DNA of 64,000 nt from Cordia subcordata (Eukaryota; Streptophyta; Magnoliopsida; Boraginales; Cordiaceae), in contig JAPTOF010000010.1 of assembly GCA_028554755.1 (NCBI GenBank), positions 5,740,001 through 5,804,000 on the forward strand, in the 5' to 3' direction. A program made the translations under genes and the position numbers. This document shows positions 23,109 to 37,010 of this stretch, one piece after another; within the stretch, counting starts at the first letter, position 1, and each line of letters begins with the position of its first letter. The notes below the pieces were generated by a model that was given only the letters and a program-made list of their open reading frames with translations, ran no database searches and was not told the origin of the DNA.

Positions 23109-24877
23109 CACAGTGATTTAAAGTGGTTCAAACTCCCGAAGGCTTAGTACGCTACCTAAGGTCTCCCTCAAGGTTTCGATAATTTCACTAGTGAATCGTC
23201 TTCTTGCTTAGTTTGTTGTAAAAACGTAAAACAACGATTACAACCCTTGTTTTACTGTAAGGACCAAAAGTGTTCTCCCAACATTTGAAAGTTTCAAACT
23301 CTTCACTCTTGATAGAATGCTCCTCACACTCTATTCTAGACAACTTGCACCCAATAACATCTTATCACATTAATATCCACCAACTCAAGCATGCTAAGCA
23401 ATAAATACTAACGTTAAACTTCTACTTGAGATATTTCAGATTTTGGGTATGAAAAAGCTTGTGCATGTAAAAGTATTACCCCGTAGGTTTATAGTATGAA
23501 CAATAACACTCAAATACCTATAATGCAAAGCTATACACAAGACAAGTGCACTTTTTACTGCAGATTTCTTGAAGATATAAGCATGTATATACATATATAC
23601 AACCACATAGATATCTATATATCACTTATCAATGCAAAGGTAGTGCCAACATATACTCATTACTCTATATGATATAGATACGCATAAAAAGCTCATTTTA
23701 TTGCAGGAAAAGATGTTCATGCATATATACACTTTCATATATTCACATATAGATAAAGGTATGATGCATAGACATAGAATAGATTTGAACCTAAGAATCA
23801 TGTACCAAGCCAATGAATATGCATGCAATGCAAGAAATGATTGAATTTATAATAGAACCTATGTACTAAGATCAATTTAACGAGACTAAGAGAGAAGAGA
23901 CTATACTACTCTTCAAGTAATCTTCATAGCTCCTCAATCATCAAATGTGAACCATGCACTAATCTCTATCTTGCTCAAATGTCTTTATCTTGCTCAAGTA
24001 GCTATTATTCAAAAGATATTCAAAATACTCCAAAGTAGCAATTAGTTGAATAAAGTTCAATTATCGTAGAATCAAAATAATATTAATAACAATAGGTTCA
24101 ACAGAAATATATATTGGAAATAAATATTCATATAAAATATAAAATCATAATTTTTGCATTTAATATTATGCGATTACATAGGATACGTTGTAAATTTTAT
24201 CATAGCTAAGGCAAATAAGAAAAATTTTGTAGTAATTATGAATATCTATTGGATTTTTCCATTTTTTAAGAGAAAAAACTTTTGAAAATTTTGGAACGGC
24301 CACTGACTTCTGAGAAGTTTTTAATTTTTAATTCTTTTGCCCACCAAATGTAAATGAATCATGCAAAAAATAAAAGAATAAATATTAGATTTTTATCATG
24401 TCATTTGCCTCATTAAGGACATAGGTAGTTAACTTTCTTGTTAATTTTAAGTGATAGAAGGACTTAGAAACGGAATAAAGTTGAGAGACCTTTTTGATCT
24501 AAAACATAAAAACAAGGGATTTTGGTATCTTTTTCCTATTTTAAAAATAGAACTATTGAAATTGGTTGGCATCTATGGGTCAATTCGTTTAACCAGTTAA
24601 AATGGTAAGTTAAGATTAAGAATTTAGCAAGTTCTCAACCCACTTACCCTACTTTTATTTTTAAAAAATAGTTATAATTATTAATGTGATCTAAGCTTAA
24701 GCATTAATCTTGTACTATGATTAGTTTACATATTTAATTTTATAATTGTTTGTTAAAATAATTAGTTCTATTTTTTAAAAAGAAAATGTAGGTTAACTCG
24801 CCAAACTACCAAGGGTTGGTGTCAGATGGGTATTCTATTCTAAGTGATTTTCAATAAATTCTGGTTTTTATCGAGAA
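23109..24877. other. Intergenic, no gene recognised
   Basis: A stretch at 23120-23230 (GTGGTTCAAACTCCCGAAGG... CTACCTAAGGTCTCCCTCAA) has the look of a plant retroelement terminal region, but no partner repeat was found. The rest is AT-rich. Confidence 0.35.
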
Positions 24878-24882
24878 GCGGG

Positions 24883-24925
<43 letters not shown>

Positions 24926-24950
24926 GCGTGTTCGATCCACGCTCACCGCA
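24878..24950 (+). tRNA. trnF-GAA: tRNA-Phe (GAA)
   Basis: A 73-nt cloverleaf without intron. The acceptor stem is GCGGGGA/TCACCGC, with discriminator A at 24950. Box A is TAGCTCAGTTGG and box B is GTTCGATCC. The anticodon GAA is at 24911-24913 in the loop CTGAAGA. A T6 Pol III terminator starts directly after the gene at 24951. The CCA end is not encoded, as usual for a nuclear gene. The sequence has the plant cytosolic tRNA-Phe form rather than the plastid one. No other tRNA lies nearby. Confidence 0.95.
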
Positions 24951-24956
24951 TTTTTT

Positions 24957-26948
24957 GACATTTTATTATTTCATCACCAATTTGCCAATAATTACAATAA
25001 AAATGTAATTTATTAACTTTTTATCTTGGGTGCTTAGAAGCACTGCCAAACATGCTCTATTCGTAGCAACAACCTGCTATCTTTGACAACTCAGGTACAT
25101 TTAATTGCATACATTAATAGAGGATTGTTAACTTCGTTGTCCATCATAAGAGATTAACTTCTTTATTTTTTTTTTATTTATAACCAAAAAAAAAAAAAAA
25201 CTCACCTTAAATAAAATTACATTAAATCTATTCTAATATTACCAATATCATGGTACACCCTGACATATGTTTTACCAAAAAATTGAATCTTTGAGAAATA
25301 ATGGTCTATTGAGACGCCAACATATGTATAAATTAACTGACAAATTAAAATCTTTTTTTGCCATAAAATTGTCATCATCTAGAGAAACTTTTGAATGCTC
25401 TTAAGTCAATATTGAGAGATGATTTTAGAGGAGTTTCGGTTGCTAAATTAGTTATCTAGGTCTTGGCATAACCTCTTTGAAAAAAAAAAACAAAAAAATA
25501 AAAATAAAACCCACTGGTGCATTGAGTTCATAATGGTGAGCAATGACGATATGTCATTGTCTTGAGGGAACTCTGTTTTCCAGCAAAGACCAGTTTCTTG
25601 GAAACGTTCATTTGTGCATGAATGCGAGTCAAATTGCGAAGGCTTTCACTTTTAAAAACAAAAAAAGTCGTACGCTTTGACGACTGGGGGACTGGTTTGG
25701 CATCCATCAATGTCATAGAAAAACTAGAGAAATCTGCTCCACTTGCTATAGGTGGTTTGGCAGTGCTTATTTGAGTGTTAAATAAAAAGTAATTTTTATC
25801 CATTTTTTTATAAAATGTTTTTATAAATATTTAAAATAAGCATTGCCAAACACTTTTTGAGCCTGTTTGGATTTGCTTATTTTAAGTTGCTTATGAGCAA
25901 TTAAGCAATTCTCTGAGCCTGCTTATGTTCGCCTAGGTTTGCTTATGATAATACTTGTAAGAAGTAAAGAAGTATTTAGATAAAAATATAGTTAAAACTT
26001 ATTGACTTATTTGGTAAATATGTGCTTGTACGCGGTAGTATTTGTTAAAATGACTAAAAATGATAATTTTATTATCAAGTATGTAGTTATGTTTTTAAGG
26101 TTTAGAAAAATTGTTACTTAATTAAATTTAATTATTTATAAGCAGGTAAAAAATAGAAAACATATATATATATATATATATTATAAACAAAATTTAATAA
26201 ATATGTAACCTTTTCTTTCTTTCTTTTTTTTTCCCCTTCACTAAGCCAACCCCACTCTCTATGGATAGGTTAATGCATTCAAGGTTTTCAAAAAGTCTCT
26301 TTTGGGAAGACCCAATGGACTACTACAATTTTTTTTTTTTTTCCCACTTATCTTTACGGCTACTTTTGCTAAGTGCCTTTAATGATTGTTTCCCTGGGGT
26401 ATCTTTTGTCCATTCAAAGTTGGATTACACTACTATTACGTTACGAATAAAATTTAATTATTATAAATTATTAATATAACTATTAATATATTTATAATAA
26501 AATAATTTTTAAAATTTAAAATTAAATTAAAATCTCATCCATAACATTATATCATATGGAAATTCTCACTCTACTTTTAGGGGTAGAAGTAGAACTCCAA
26601 AAAAAAAAAAATTTGGAAAATTACATTTTCGATAGGTCAACCATGCCATCATGATATTATGTAGTGAAAGGAGGAAGTCGCTGACTTCTCGACAATTCAT
26701 TGAAGGTGGCATCAAAGCCTCTCTTTTTTTTCCGCCTTTATATTTAAATATAAGAGTCATTTTTATGATAGAAGATAAAAGGAAAAACAAAAATATAAAT
26801 ATAAAAAATAGAGAACATAGGTGTCCACTAGCGGCATGAGCACGAACCTGACTTCTTTACATGATTCAAGTGGCATGCTATGGAGAATGACTAACCAATT
26901 CTAAGCACCCTAATGAGCTGGTTAATTAATAAGCTTAAGTTGAGTACT
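24957..26948. other. Intergenic, no gene recognised
   Basis: AT-rich. A Tourist-like left end (GAGCCTGTTTGGATTTGC) occurs at 25859 without a clear right end. A (TA)n tract is at 26163-26180. No reading frame looks like a real protein. Confidence 0.35.
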
Positions 26949-27354
26949 GTGGCGGATCTCGAACAAAATATTTGGGGGCAATTATCAACACTATCACGAA
27001 TATATGAAAATATATTTAAAAACTATTAAAATGCATTCTTATTGTAAAATGTCATAAAGTATGTTCAAATACAAATAATTTAAGAAAAATAAACATAAAC
27101 CATACTAGTACAATAATCTACTTCAGTTATAATACTCCTCGATATTCTTTTATAAAAAATAATAATGAATTGAGAATTGAGAAATGTCTACATAAAGTGA
27201 TAAGAACAAGTTAGATATTTATGTAAAGGAAGATAAGATTAATATCCATACAAATTGAATAATTCAATTAACATTTGATTAGATTTATCATAAATAATAA
27301 TAATTAGTTGGGGTGTTTTGGGGGGGGGGGGGCGCATTAATAAAGGCCCGCCAC
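26949..27354. mobile_element. MULE-like MITE with GTGGCGG/CCGCCAC ends
   Basis: It starts GTGGCGGATCTCGAAC and ends AAAGGCCCGCCAC. A G-run lies near the right end (27319-27332), as in the related element at 43289-43984. TGAGTACT on the left and TGAGTAGT a few bases beyond the right end may be a decayed TSD. AT-rich core, non-coding. Confidence 0.5.
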
Positions 27355-27939
27355 TGGCTGAGTAGTAAAATCATATATTAATTTAAAGAATATGTAAAAA
27401 AATAAGATAATCAACAAAGATGTATATAGATACTATGACCTATATTCTCTTAAATAAGTCTATACATATCTCCCAATGTGCCAAACTCTATAAATCGCTA
27501 TGCTAGTTGAATAAGTTGTTTTGGGACCATATATACATTATAAATTCTCCATTCAAGATCAAATGTAATACATTATGGAATCAGCTTTAGCTTCTTATAT
27601 TATAGAATAAGCTTGACCTGAGTCAAACTTGGTATTGGACATTGAGTCTGATTTCAGAGCTTCTTTTGAATAAAAGTTCCAACCAAAAAATAGAGGGCAC
27701 TTGTAAGTTTCTAATCCAAGCTTCAAAGGTAAAGGTTGACACTTGCACCAATTTCTTTCACAAATTAAACTCGTGTCACTTTAACTCGTATATATACGAG
27801 AAAGACTTCAAGGAACAACAAATATGTAATTGTCCATATAAGTGAAAGATTTGGTACTTAACAAATAAATATGTACGAAGCCCATACATCTCCCATTGTG
27901 AAACTAGCTTGTGCATAGTATAACGTGCACCTGCAGCTG

Positions 27940-28392
27940 TGAATGTATTGAACAAATAGTTTATCAGTACTGAACAAAGATGATCTATGAAATTTATTGA
28001 ACAAACAGCTTATAAATACTGAACAAATAGTATTTTTATTATGAACAAACATTTGTGGCTATTTTCATGTATAAATGTTTGTTAATTTTACACTTGTCAA
28101 CAGATATTGTGATAATCGGTAAATTTTACTGGACAAACAGTTTATGAATACTGACCAAATTATTTTTTTATTCTGAATAAATATCTATGACTGTTTTCAA
28201 ATATAGATGTTTGTCAATTTTACACTTGTCAACAAATATTATGATAATATGTGGATTTTAGTGGACAAATAGTTTATGAATACTGAATAAATAATCTTTT
28301 TATTCTATACAAATATCTACAATTATTTTCATGTATAAATATTTTTATAAATTTTACTGGACAAATAACTTATAAATATTGAATAAATAATC
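27940..28392 (+). repeat. Degenerate tandem repeat, about 130-bp period
   Basis: The motif GACAAA(C/T)AGTTTATGAATACTGA recurs in variants near 28003, 28133, 28264 and 28361. TTTTTATTCTG and ACACTTGTCAACA sit in between. Three to four units; non-coding. Confidence 0.65.
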
Positions 28393-28583
28393 TAGTACAC
28401 CATATTCTATATTTTTACACGTGCATGATATAATTTATCTCACATTTCTCATCTTTCACCCTTACTTTCCCCCGATTCGAACTTTCATTGGCACCGCTCA
28501 CTCTGCTCGAGACGATACCTTCAGCCCCCAAATCCAAACATTTATACCCCAACACAAATATATAGCACAAGACGACTAATCAA

Positions 28584-28808
28584 GGTTGGTTTGGATAGAC
28601 TACTTTTAGAAGTGGTTTTTTTTTTTTTAAATTAAGTATTAATAAGTGTTTTTTAGAAGTTTAAATTTTTACTTTTTTTAAAAAAATAAAAATTGAGTTT
28701 TAGATTTTTTTTAAATTTAATTCAAATATTTATTAAAAAAAGTATTTTTTTTTTCAAAAAGGCCCGTTTCTATATATATAAAAAATAGAATAAAACCCAA
28801 ACAGACCC
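28584..28808. mobile_element. Tourist-like MITE copy 7
   Basis: Ends are GGTTGGTTTGGATAG and CCCAAACAGACCC, with the T/A-rich core typical of the family. It lies next to another copy 70 bp downstream. Confidence 0.6.
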
Positions 28809-28880
28809 TAAATCTAGCTCAAAAAAATTATGTGAATTCAGTACACGCACAAAAAGGAAAAAAAAAAAAAAGATCTCTAA

Positions 28881-29102
28881 AGGATAGTGCGAATTGATTC
28901 TTCTTTTAAAGTATTTTTTGTTTCTAAAAGTCTTGATAAAAATGCTTTTTTAAGAAGTTAAAATTTTTAACTTTAAAAAAATCCTTAAATTTTTCAGAAA
29001 TTTTTTTTTTATAAAATTCAACCCAAATACTTATTATAAATATATGTATTTTTTTTTTTCCCAAAAAAGATGTTTTTCCATTTAAAAAGTCCAAACAGGC
29101 CC
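28881..29102. mobile_element. Tourist-like MITE copy 8
   Basis: Ends are AGGATAGTGCGAATTG and AGTCCAAACAGGCCC, with TSD TAA on both sides. It lies about 370 bp upstream of the CtpA start codon, at the edge of the likely promoter. Confidence 0.65.
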
Positions 29103-29330
29103 TAATTCCTTAACATACGTGAATATTCTTTACCCGAAAAGAAAAAAAAAAAGGAAAAGAAAAATTATTTCGATATCAAATGGAAAATTCATTCAACGGA
29201 GGGAGTGTCTTCTGGGGTAAATGCCAAAACGTTTTTGTGGTCCAAATAAGAAATTCGCAGCCTCAAAGTGTTGAAAAAAAAAACTTATTCTTTATCCTTT
29301 TTTCTTTTTTGTCGAAAAAGTGTTGAAAAA

Positions 29331-29340
29331 CTTATAAAAA
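29331..29340 (+). promoter_or_regulatory. Possible TATA box of the CtpA-like gene
   Basis: CTTATAAAAA lies about 130 bp upstream of the ATG at 29469, a usual distance for a plant gene with a short leader. Confidence 0.45.
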
Positions 29341-29468
29341 GGGGTTTAATTGTGTCCACAAAAGTTGTGGCGATAACGAATTTAACTGAATACAAATAAA
29401 TTTTCATAATATTATGCACAAAAACCATATAATTTTGTGGCTGCAATTCAAAACGAAGCTTTCCACCA

Positions 29469-32400
29469 ATGGAAGTTGTTCTTGGAGGCACCATGGCTTC
29501 CCTTTCTCCACCCCATTTCATCTCCACCACCACCACCCACAAAAACTCTTCTACTCTCACCTGCAAGGTACATTTTTTCATGTATTTATATATTTAATCT
29601 TGTAGTTTGGACATTTTTATGTTTCTTTTGCTAAATGAGCAAGTTATTCATTGGTTATATGAGATTTGAGTTCAGTAGTACTTTTATGACGGGTGTAATA
29701 ATTAGGCTCAATTTGTCTGACAGACCAGTAGTTGGGTATGGGTCGTTAAAGTACTTGTCGTACCTGTTTACGGAAATAAATAGATCTGTCTGAAGATAGT
29801 ACAAGATTATTTCAGTTTACGTGTTGTCAATTGAACTTCTTGCAGGTGCTACCACCTTGGAAATCCCTACTAACTCCAAAGATTGAAACGCGGTCGTGTG
29901 TTTCTGTTTCTTGTATCAGTAAAAAAAATGGCAATGGAAATTGGAGTTTGCACCACTTGTGTTGTTGCCCTGATGGAATATTCAAACAGGCATTGCTTCT
30001 TCAGTCAATGTGGAGGATAAATAAAGGATTTGCATCATATCATGGTTTCATTTACTTGAAGAATCAATGCCTTCACAAATTAGTAAAATCGACTTCAAGT
30101 CTGAAGAATGTAGTACAACGGTCAGGAGAATTTAATAGCATTGTTTCGGGTTTTTCCATCCGAATGGTTGTTGGAGTTATGTTGGTTATGTCACTTGGTG
30201 CTGCTGCTGCTAGTAAATCTCCTTCGTGTAAGTCTGAAGTTGATTAGTTGGTTCATTTTCGTTTAGAGTTTACTAAGCTTTTCTATATTCTGTTTTTCTC
30301 GAATAGTACTTAGTTCTTGCTGATGTTCAGGGGCGCTTAGTGAAGAAAACCTTCTCTTCCTTGAGGCATGGAGAATGATAGACCGTGCATATGTTGATAA
30401 AACTTTCAACGGGCAGAGTTGGTTTAGATACAGAGAAAATGCACTGCGCAATGAGCCAATGAACACACGTCAAGAGACATGTATGAAGCGTTTCTTTTTG
30501 CTGTCATTTTTCCAGTAAGGTGTCTGTTGTTTTATTATTTTGATAATTTGGAAATATTCTAGTGAACCTATCTGGACCAAAGAACTTCATACGTGCATTT
30601 GTACATCCAATTGCACAAGTGAAACTTTTTTACTTGAAGATGTTTGTCGCATTCACTTCAGAGAAGTTTCCAGTTGCATCTAAATGCTTTGGTTGTTACA
30701 TAATTAAGTACATGTATGAAGGAAGAAATCATTGTTCAGCAATCAAACATTCTAAATATTCACCCATATAATTCTTTCAGCATTTATATAACTCAACCAC
30801 TGTATATTTAAAATTTATCAAACACATAAGTCAAAGTTCTGTTGTTTCTTTTAGATGCTGCAATCAAGAAGATGGTCGCTACTTTGGATGACCCTTTCAC
30901 CCGGTTCCTGGAGCCTGATAAGTTCAAAAGTCTGCGGGTACGATGCTGTTTACTCTCATCATTATACATGTAGATATAGCCTGCATTATCTATGGCCTTC
31001 ATTTGGTGCACTTCTGCAGTTCAGATAGTATTTAGTTTCAGCAGTCCCATCTATAAATAAGATTTATCATATCTTGTTTGAAGGCAGTCAGGGACACAAA
31101 GTGCCCTTACGGGGGTAGGGCTGTCAATAGGCTATAGTACAGGGAAGGAAGGATCACCCTCTGGACTGGTTGTCGTTTCTGCTGCTCCTGGAGGTCCTGC
31201 AAATAGGTCCGACATTTCAACTGGAGATGTAATCTTGGCAATTGATGATAAAAGTACTGATAAGATGGGCATATATGAAGCAGCAGATCTCTTGCAGTGA
31301 GTATTTCTTGATGCTAATTGCTTAAGTCATGACCATCACTAAATTTGGAAGTTTGATGACCCTAATCTTGACTCCTTAATCATCATAGAGTAGATGGCAG
31401 ATGACTTTAGGACAAAAAGAGCTGTCATCTTAATTCTGCTTTCTTCTGATTTTTTTTTCTTTTTTTTTTTTTTTCCCGAAAACAATATAGCTGAGATGCT
31501 TAAGTCACCTGTCCAGTGGAGGCTTGTTCTGCATCATATTCAGTAAGAAAAAAAAGATTTGTTAGAAACGACAGAACTAGGCTTCCATCGAGAAAATGAT
31601 TTCATATTCTTCAGTGGTTGTGTAAGACTGGTTAGTAGAAGTGATGGGTTTGGGTGGGCAAGAGTCGGAATGATATGAATGGAGACATATGCTTATGCAA
31701 TACAGAAGATGCTTCTGTAAATAGGCATCATGTAAAACACGCAGGACTGAAAACCAGCTAGGTCTCTGCTGCAATACTTCCCGAGGGAAATCGTATTCAA
31801 GGTGTCTCGCCCTTAAGGCGAGGATTAAGAACCTTGGAGTGTGGGGCATAAGCTACACAAGCTTTTCAAGTTTTTCACTTCATCAAATCAAAATGCTTTG
31901 GAAATAAATATTAATAGTACTAAAGAAAATGCATATTATCTGCCGATGTCACTGAATCTACCCTTAAGGCCGAGGACTTCAGTATTATGCCCCTGGCTTA
32001 CCCTCTCTCCTTGAGGTTTAAGGCACACAGAAATTTTATCTTCCATTTGTGCCTTTAGGCATTTCAACACACAGAATTTTATCTTCCACTTGTGCCTTGA
32101 GGCATTTCAACACACAGAATTTTTATCTTCCACTTGTGCCTTGAGGCATTTCTGTAGAGTGTGGTTTTATACAGGTATGCAACTCATGCTCTATGGTCTC
32201 TATGGTTTCTTATCTAATTACTGACGGGAAAAAATCCTAGTCAATGGTCTCTAAGTTGGGTTATTAAAAGTTCTTGGTACGTCAAAGAGTAAATTATTAA
32301 ACAAAAATAGCTTCCAAAAGCAAAGTACTTGGTTAAAGGGGATATAGATGTATCTTCTTGTACATACATACTTTAGTTTATCTGTGTCAAGTTTATCTGT

Positions 32401-35400
32401 TTCTTGTCTCCCCATCAAGGAAATGCCTGAAGTTGCTTGAGTAACTCAACAGCAAATGTCAGTATCTCTTACTTTTAACCAAATGCAGGGGACCTGAAGG
32501 AAGCACTGTGAAACTAACAGTACGTCATGGACCTGAGATAAGGAACATGTCATTGATGTATGTACATCTTTTCATTTCACCAAATTTTCTCGTAAATCAA
32601 TCTTATAATTCTTTCTAAGGTTATAAGCAAATATAATTCTTGAAGTTATTCTGTAAACTCAAGTGGTCTGACACTGGAAAATTACATTTGGAGGTATCTG
32701 TCATATAGTTTATATTTATTCTGTGGTGCTTCTATGTTTTCAATTGCATTTCTTTTAATCAAATGACTGCTCCTCTCAGACGTGAAAAGGTCTTACTGAA
32801 TCCTGTCAAATCAAGAATCTGCAAGATGCCTGGTTTGGGAGAGGATGCCCCTCAGATTGGATATATCAAACTAACATCATTCAATCAGAAGGCTTCTGGT
32901 ACAGTAAACTTTATGATTTAGGCTTGTGATATATACTTTGTGCATTTAGGTTTTTGAGAAGTTCAGTGAAATACTTCTGCACATAACTTATACACATGCT
33001 CAGTTGTGGCTTTCTTGTATATTGTTAGTGAGGTTACTGTATTTTTCAGGTTTACTGCTATATATTACTTGTCAATATCATGCTTCTTTGGAGATATATA
33101 TATTTTTTTTCATGCTATTATTTTAGTGTAGGTCTACTAGGGCTATAAAACTGCAATTGACTTTTCGACTCCCAATACCCAAACTCTACCATGTTTTCTC
33201 AGATGCTCTTTTGTCACTTCAAATCACTCCTAGTTGTCATTTTATGCATAGATATGTCCTCCTCTGTGTGCTGAGTGATTAAGCAATACAGAAGATGCCT
33301 CTGAATCATTTTGCACTTTAGAACATTCTACATAATAGGCAGATATTTCTCCTCAATGCAAGTGCGTTTATGAACTTGTCAATTGCTTAAACTGTTTCTT
33401 GATGGAGCCAGAGGACTCATAAAATAGTATCTCCTAAGTTTCACAGAGTACAGCCTGAGGCTTTTCTAGAACGAATTTCTGCATGCTTGCGTAGAACCTG
33501 AGAAACTCTGCTTCTTGATATTTTATTGCACCTGAGTCTTGCTAGTTACTGCTAGATTCCTCTTCATTTATCCTCTTTATGGCAAGTACTAGTTTTATTC
33601 TTCTTGTATTTTTTTGGTCTACTAACTTCGTCTTAGAATCCTTATAAGGTGCTGTGAAGGAAGCAATCGAGACTTTAAGGAAAAACAATGTAAATGCCTT
33701 TGTTTTAGACCTCCGAGATAATAGGTGACTTCTTTTGACATGTTCCATACTGGTGTTATCTGTCTTGCTGTCTTTCTGAAAAAAAAGCTAAATTTGGTTG
33801 CAGTGGTGGTCTTTTCCCTGAAGGAGTTGAAATTGCAAAAATTTGGTAAGTTTGATGGTTGACAACTGTCTTGTACATCTCCTGAATGTGATTTCATTCT
33901 GCTGCTACCTATCTGTTGAATATCATTCTATTACTAGATATCTATAGTTAATTTGTCACATAATCTTGCGCAATTTTCTATTCTTAGAGGTATAGATAAG
34001 AAAAGAACTATGAGATCAATATAGGTCATTTTGGTAGAAAAAGTAAAATACTTCCACCCCTCCTTTCATTTTACCATATCAGATTAAGTTATCTTGAACT
34101 AATTCTTTCTCATCAAACATCAATGTCCGATAAACTTTTATATGTTAATCTGCATGCATCTTCATCTGCCATGGACCAAAATCATTCTTCAAATTTCTCT
34201 GTTTCGTATTTTTTATTGCAGCCATATCATAGGACTACTCCTTAGAATCTAGCTCTAGGTATTCGTAGTGGAATAAATGAAGAAGGATCAAGGAAAAAGA
34301 GAACACAGAACATCAATGTGGTTTGCAAAGCCAAGGTATTCGTAGTGGAATAAATGAAGAAGGATCAAGAAAAAAGAGAACACAGAACATCAATGTGGTT
34401 TGCAAAGCCTATCTTGGCTGATTGAATGATCAACCCGGTTCACAGATGAGACATCACAGCAATACAATTGCACTGCAAAATTTTAGTTTCATTGGCAATC
34501 TACATAAGCAAGATGTTTTTCTGCATACAAAAAATAAGGCCAGATGATGGTTATGCGAGTTGCTGGTAGAGCAATACTTAAAGTTGGTAATCCATGATGT
34601 TAAACATCATTTATGAGATCAATACACAGATTAGGAGCAACAAGATAAAGCTAGCAACAAAACGCATTGCCTTAACTAGTGATGTGGAGGAAAAGTACTT
34701 GTGATTTTTCAGCGTTAATAATATCCAATATACACCACTTTGTCCACAACCTCTTCTTTATATTTCTTTCATCATCCATGGTTTATCTGTTGCATCAGAA
34801 GCTGGTGCCATGGTCATCTTGTTCCATTTGGAGAAAATTTACGTTCACTGCATATATAGGATGCAGCTTGTGTGAATCTATACGTGGAGGAATTTCATAG
34901 ATGGCACGTTTGTGCAAAGACACATGCATTATGCACATGATTAACATGCCTCTGGATATCATGTGGAAGTTTTTGCATTTAGTGTTGAAAGGTTCCTTAT
35001 TTTTGTTGGTTGTGGCTTTGTAGGTCAGGTAAACTGACAGTATGAGTGTCTTTTTCTCTTGACAGATTCTTTTTTGTGTTTGAACGGAGCTCCTACATTT
35101 TATTTATTATGCTTTGATAAGTTGAGTGCATTGTTAAGCACAGTTTTGCTATCTACTTTTCTGTCAGGCTGGACAAGGGAATAATAGTATATATATGCGA
35201 TAGCCGTGGTGTTCGAGATATTTATGATACAGATGGAAGCAATGCAATAGCACCTTCAGAACCCTTGGCTGTGCTGGTATGCCACTAGCTTTTGCACATT
35301 CATTACAATGTGAGCAAATCCATTCATTCGCCTCACAAGTCACAAGCCTTCCCATTTCTCTTTCCCCTTCTCCCAATTGCCAATTTATAGGTCAATAAAG

Positions 35401-35925
35401 GAACTGCAAGTGCAAGTGAAATTTTAGCCGGTGCTTTGAAAGACAATAAGCGCGCGGTGCTCCTTGGAGAACCTACATTTGGGAAAGGGTAACCACTCTA
35501 GTTCCCTTTCATTGTCAAGTATTTTTGTTCATTCTGTTTGCAGGAAGGAATTATCTATCTGTTGCTTAAAGTACTTAAACTGCTGCTGTCTACAGCAAGA
35601 TTCAGTCAGTTTTTCAGCTATCTGATGGATCTGGCCTGGCTGTTACTGTTGCACGTTATGAAACCCCTGCTCACAATGACATCGACAAGGTCTCTTTCTT
35701 TCTTTATTTCTCATTACGTGTGCTCATGTAAGTGTGTATTTGCTTATGGATTTCTCTGTTAAAGAGCGCAAAATGAGCCGATCTGTTTGCTTCTAGTAGG
35801 TTGGTGTAATCCCAGACCATCCTCTCCCAGCATCATTTCCCAAGGATGATGAGAGTTTTTGCAGCTGCATTCAGGATTCCACCTCTGCTTGCTATCTTAA
35901 CAGAGTTGAGCTGTTCTCCAGGTGA
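29469..35925 (+). CDS. CTPA: CtpA-type C-terminal processing peptidase, thylakoid lumen (13 exons)
   Basis: Exons: 29469-29567, 29846-30227, 30331-30480, 30855-30937, 31088-31296, 32489-32557, 32780-32898, 33649-33724, 33804-33845, 35168-35276, 35391-35488, 35596-35689, 35800-35925. All have GT-AG borders and phases join, giving 551 aa. Family role: a serine protease (S41) that removes the C-terminal extension of photosystem II D1 so the oxygen-evolving cluster can assemble. Residues 1-138 are transit-peptide-like. A hydrophobic run ([18 protein letters not shown], about 139-156) without a twin arginine suggests Sec-type lumen targeting with cleavage after the alanines. The mature part starts near [16 protein letters not shown] domain covers about 239-331. 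The catalytic dyad is visible as S453 (GTASASE, exon 11) and K478 (FGKG, exon 11 end), 25 residues apart as in the known enzyme. It ends ELFSR. No defects. Which plant CtpA paralogue it is remains open. Confidence 0.93.
32024..32155 (+). repeat. Three 44-bp tandem units in CtpA intron 5
   Basis: The unit is CACACAGAATTTTATCTTCC followed by ACTTGTGCCTTGAGGCATTTCAA, with copies starting at 32024, 32068 and 32111. It lies inside the largest part of intron 5 and does not touch splice sites. Confidence 0.75.
34257..34410 (+). repeat. Near-perfect 77-bp tandem duplication in CtpA intron 9
   Basis: Units 34257-34333 and 34334-34410 differ by one base (AAGGAAAAAG versus AAGAAAAAAG). They contain the phrase CATCAATGTGGTTTGCAAAG. 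Confidence 0.85.
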
Positions 35926-36949
35926 AAAAGTCCATCAGATTGTACTTTTGTTCATTCTTTTTGCATGGTTCAATATTCTTTCATAGGCTTGGCAGCATAA
36001 GCTGGAAAGCCTCATGACATAGTTTGTGAATATATATATTGAATGTGGAAGATATTCATCAATTATTTTTCCTGTCATTTATGACTCTGAAGAAATCAAT
36101 TTTGGTTTGTAATTAGAGATACTATTTTTTGGTGGAATTCAATGAAAAGCTCTAGAGAAAAGAATCTTTTACTTTTCTACTTTAGTTGCCAAATTTTGAT
36201 CCTTTATAATGCTATAACGTTACAAACATCAATAACAAAATGATTTTGCGCTTATAGCTTGTCAAGTTTGGTGCTCAATGGAGAATCCTCAATCACTTCC
36301 GGCAAGAGTTCTCAAAAGCATTTATTTTCAAAATCCTGATCTTTGGCGTGTCAAGAAAATGAAAGCTTCATCTTGGCATTGGAGAAGCTTAATCAAGGAA
36401 AGAGATCTCCTAAGAAATGTTTATTAAAGAGGTTTTTAATCAAAGTCTACGTTAAGTTGGACAACAGATCATGTTGTGAATAATATTAAGTTGTTTCTCT
36501 CTAAAGCAAGTAATTGGAGTGTTACTTATGTACTTAATAGTGCTAATAGGATAATTGATTTACTAGTAAAGAATGTTAGATTTGATAATCTATCACAAAA
36601 TTAAATGGTTGCTTTTCCTATATAGTTATTTAAGGCCTTATATTTACTTTGATACCACCGAAGTTTTTAGTTTTTATGCTTTAATGAAAGTTACTATTTA
36701 TGAACTTTGAAAGGAGAAAAAAAAGAAGATAGTAAAGCTCTTTCATAATGCGATGTGTTACGGTTACCTCTTGAGTTCGAATTCCTCGAGATAAAAGGTT
36801 CATACATCAACAACAAATTAACAAGAAGCCTCATAAAGGCACGGAGGGGTCAACTAGAAATTCCAGGGGTTATATCCAGGGGTTATATCCTAAATTTTCC
36901 AAACTTCAACGACTTACTATGCAAAACTTTAGACCTTTTCCTTTTGCAC
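35926..36949. other. Spacer between CtpA and SMAP1-like genes
   Basis: It holds the CtpA 3' UTR and the SMAP1-like upstream region. Nothing else was recognised. Confidence 0.4.
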
Positions 36950-36957
36950 TATATATA
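36950..36957 (+). promoter_or_regulatory. TATA box of the SMAP1-like gene
   Basis: TATATATA lies about 60 bp upstream of the ATG at 37011. This predicts a leader of about 30 nt containing AGAGAGAG. Confidence 0.55.
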
Positions 36958-37010
36958 CACATACAAAGGCATTTGTTTGTTGATAAATTGAGAGCATTCT
37001 AGAGAGAGAG

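Noticed and set aside
23120..23230. LTR-like phrase (GTGGTTCAAACTCCCGAAGG)
   Set aside because: No second copy, TSD or coding domain was found within the window.
27319..27332. Long G run as a possible G-quadruplex element (also 43936-43948)
   Set aside because: Both runs are parts of MULE-like element ends. Homopolymer length is also unreliable, so no regulatory claim is made.
32024..32155. Regularly spaced repeats that could suggest a CRISPR-like array
   Set aside because: The units are directly tandem without unique spacers and sit in an intron of a plant gene.
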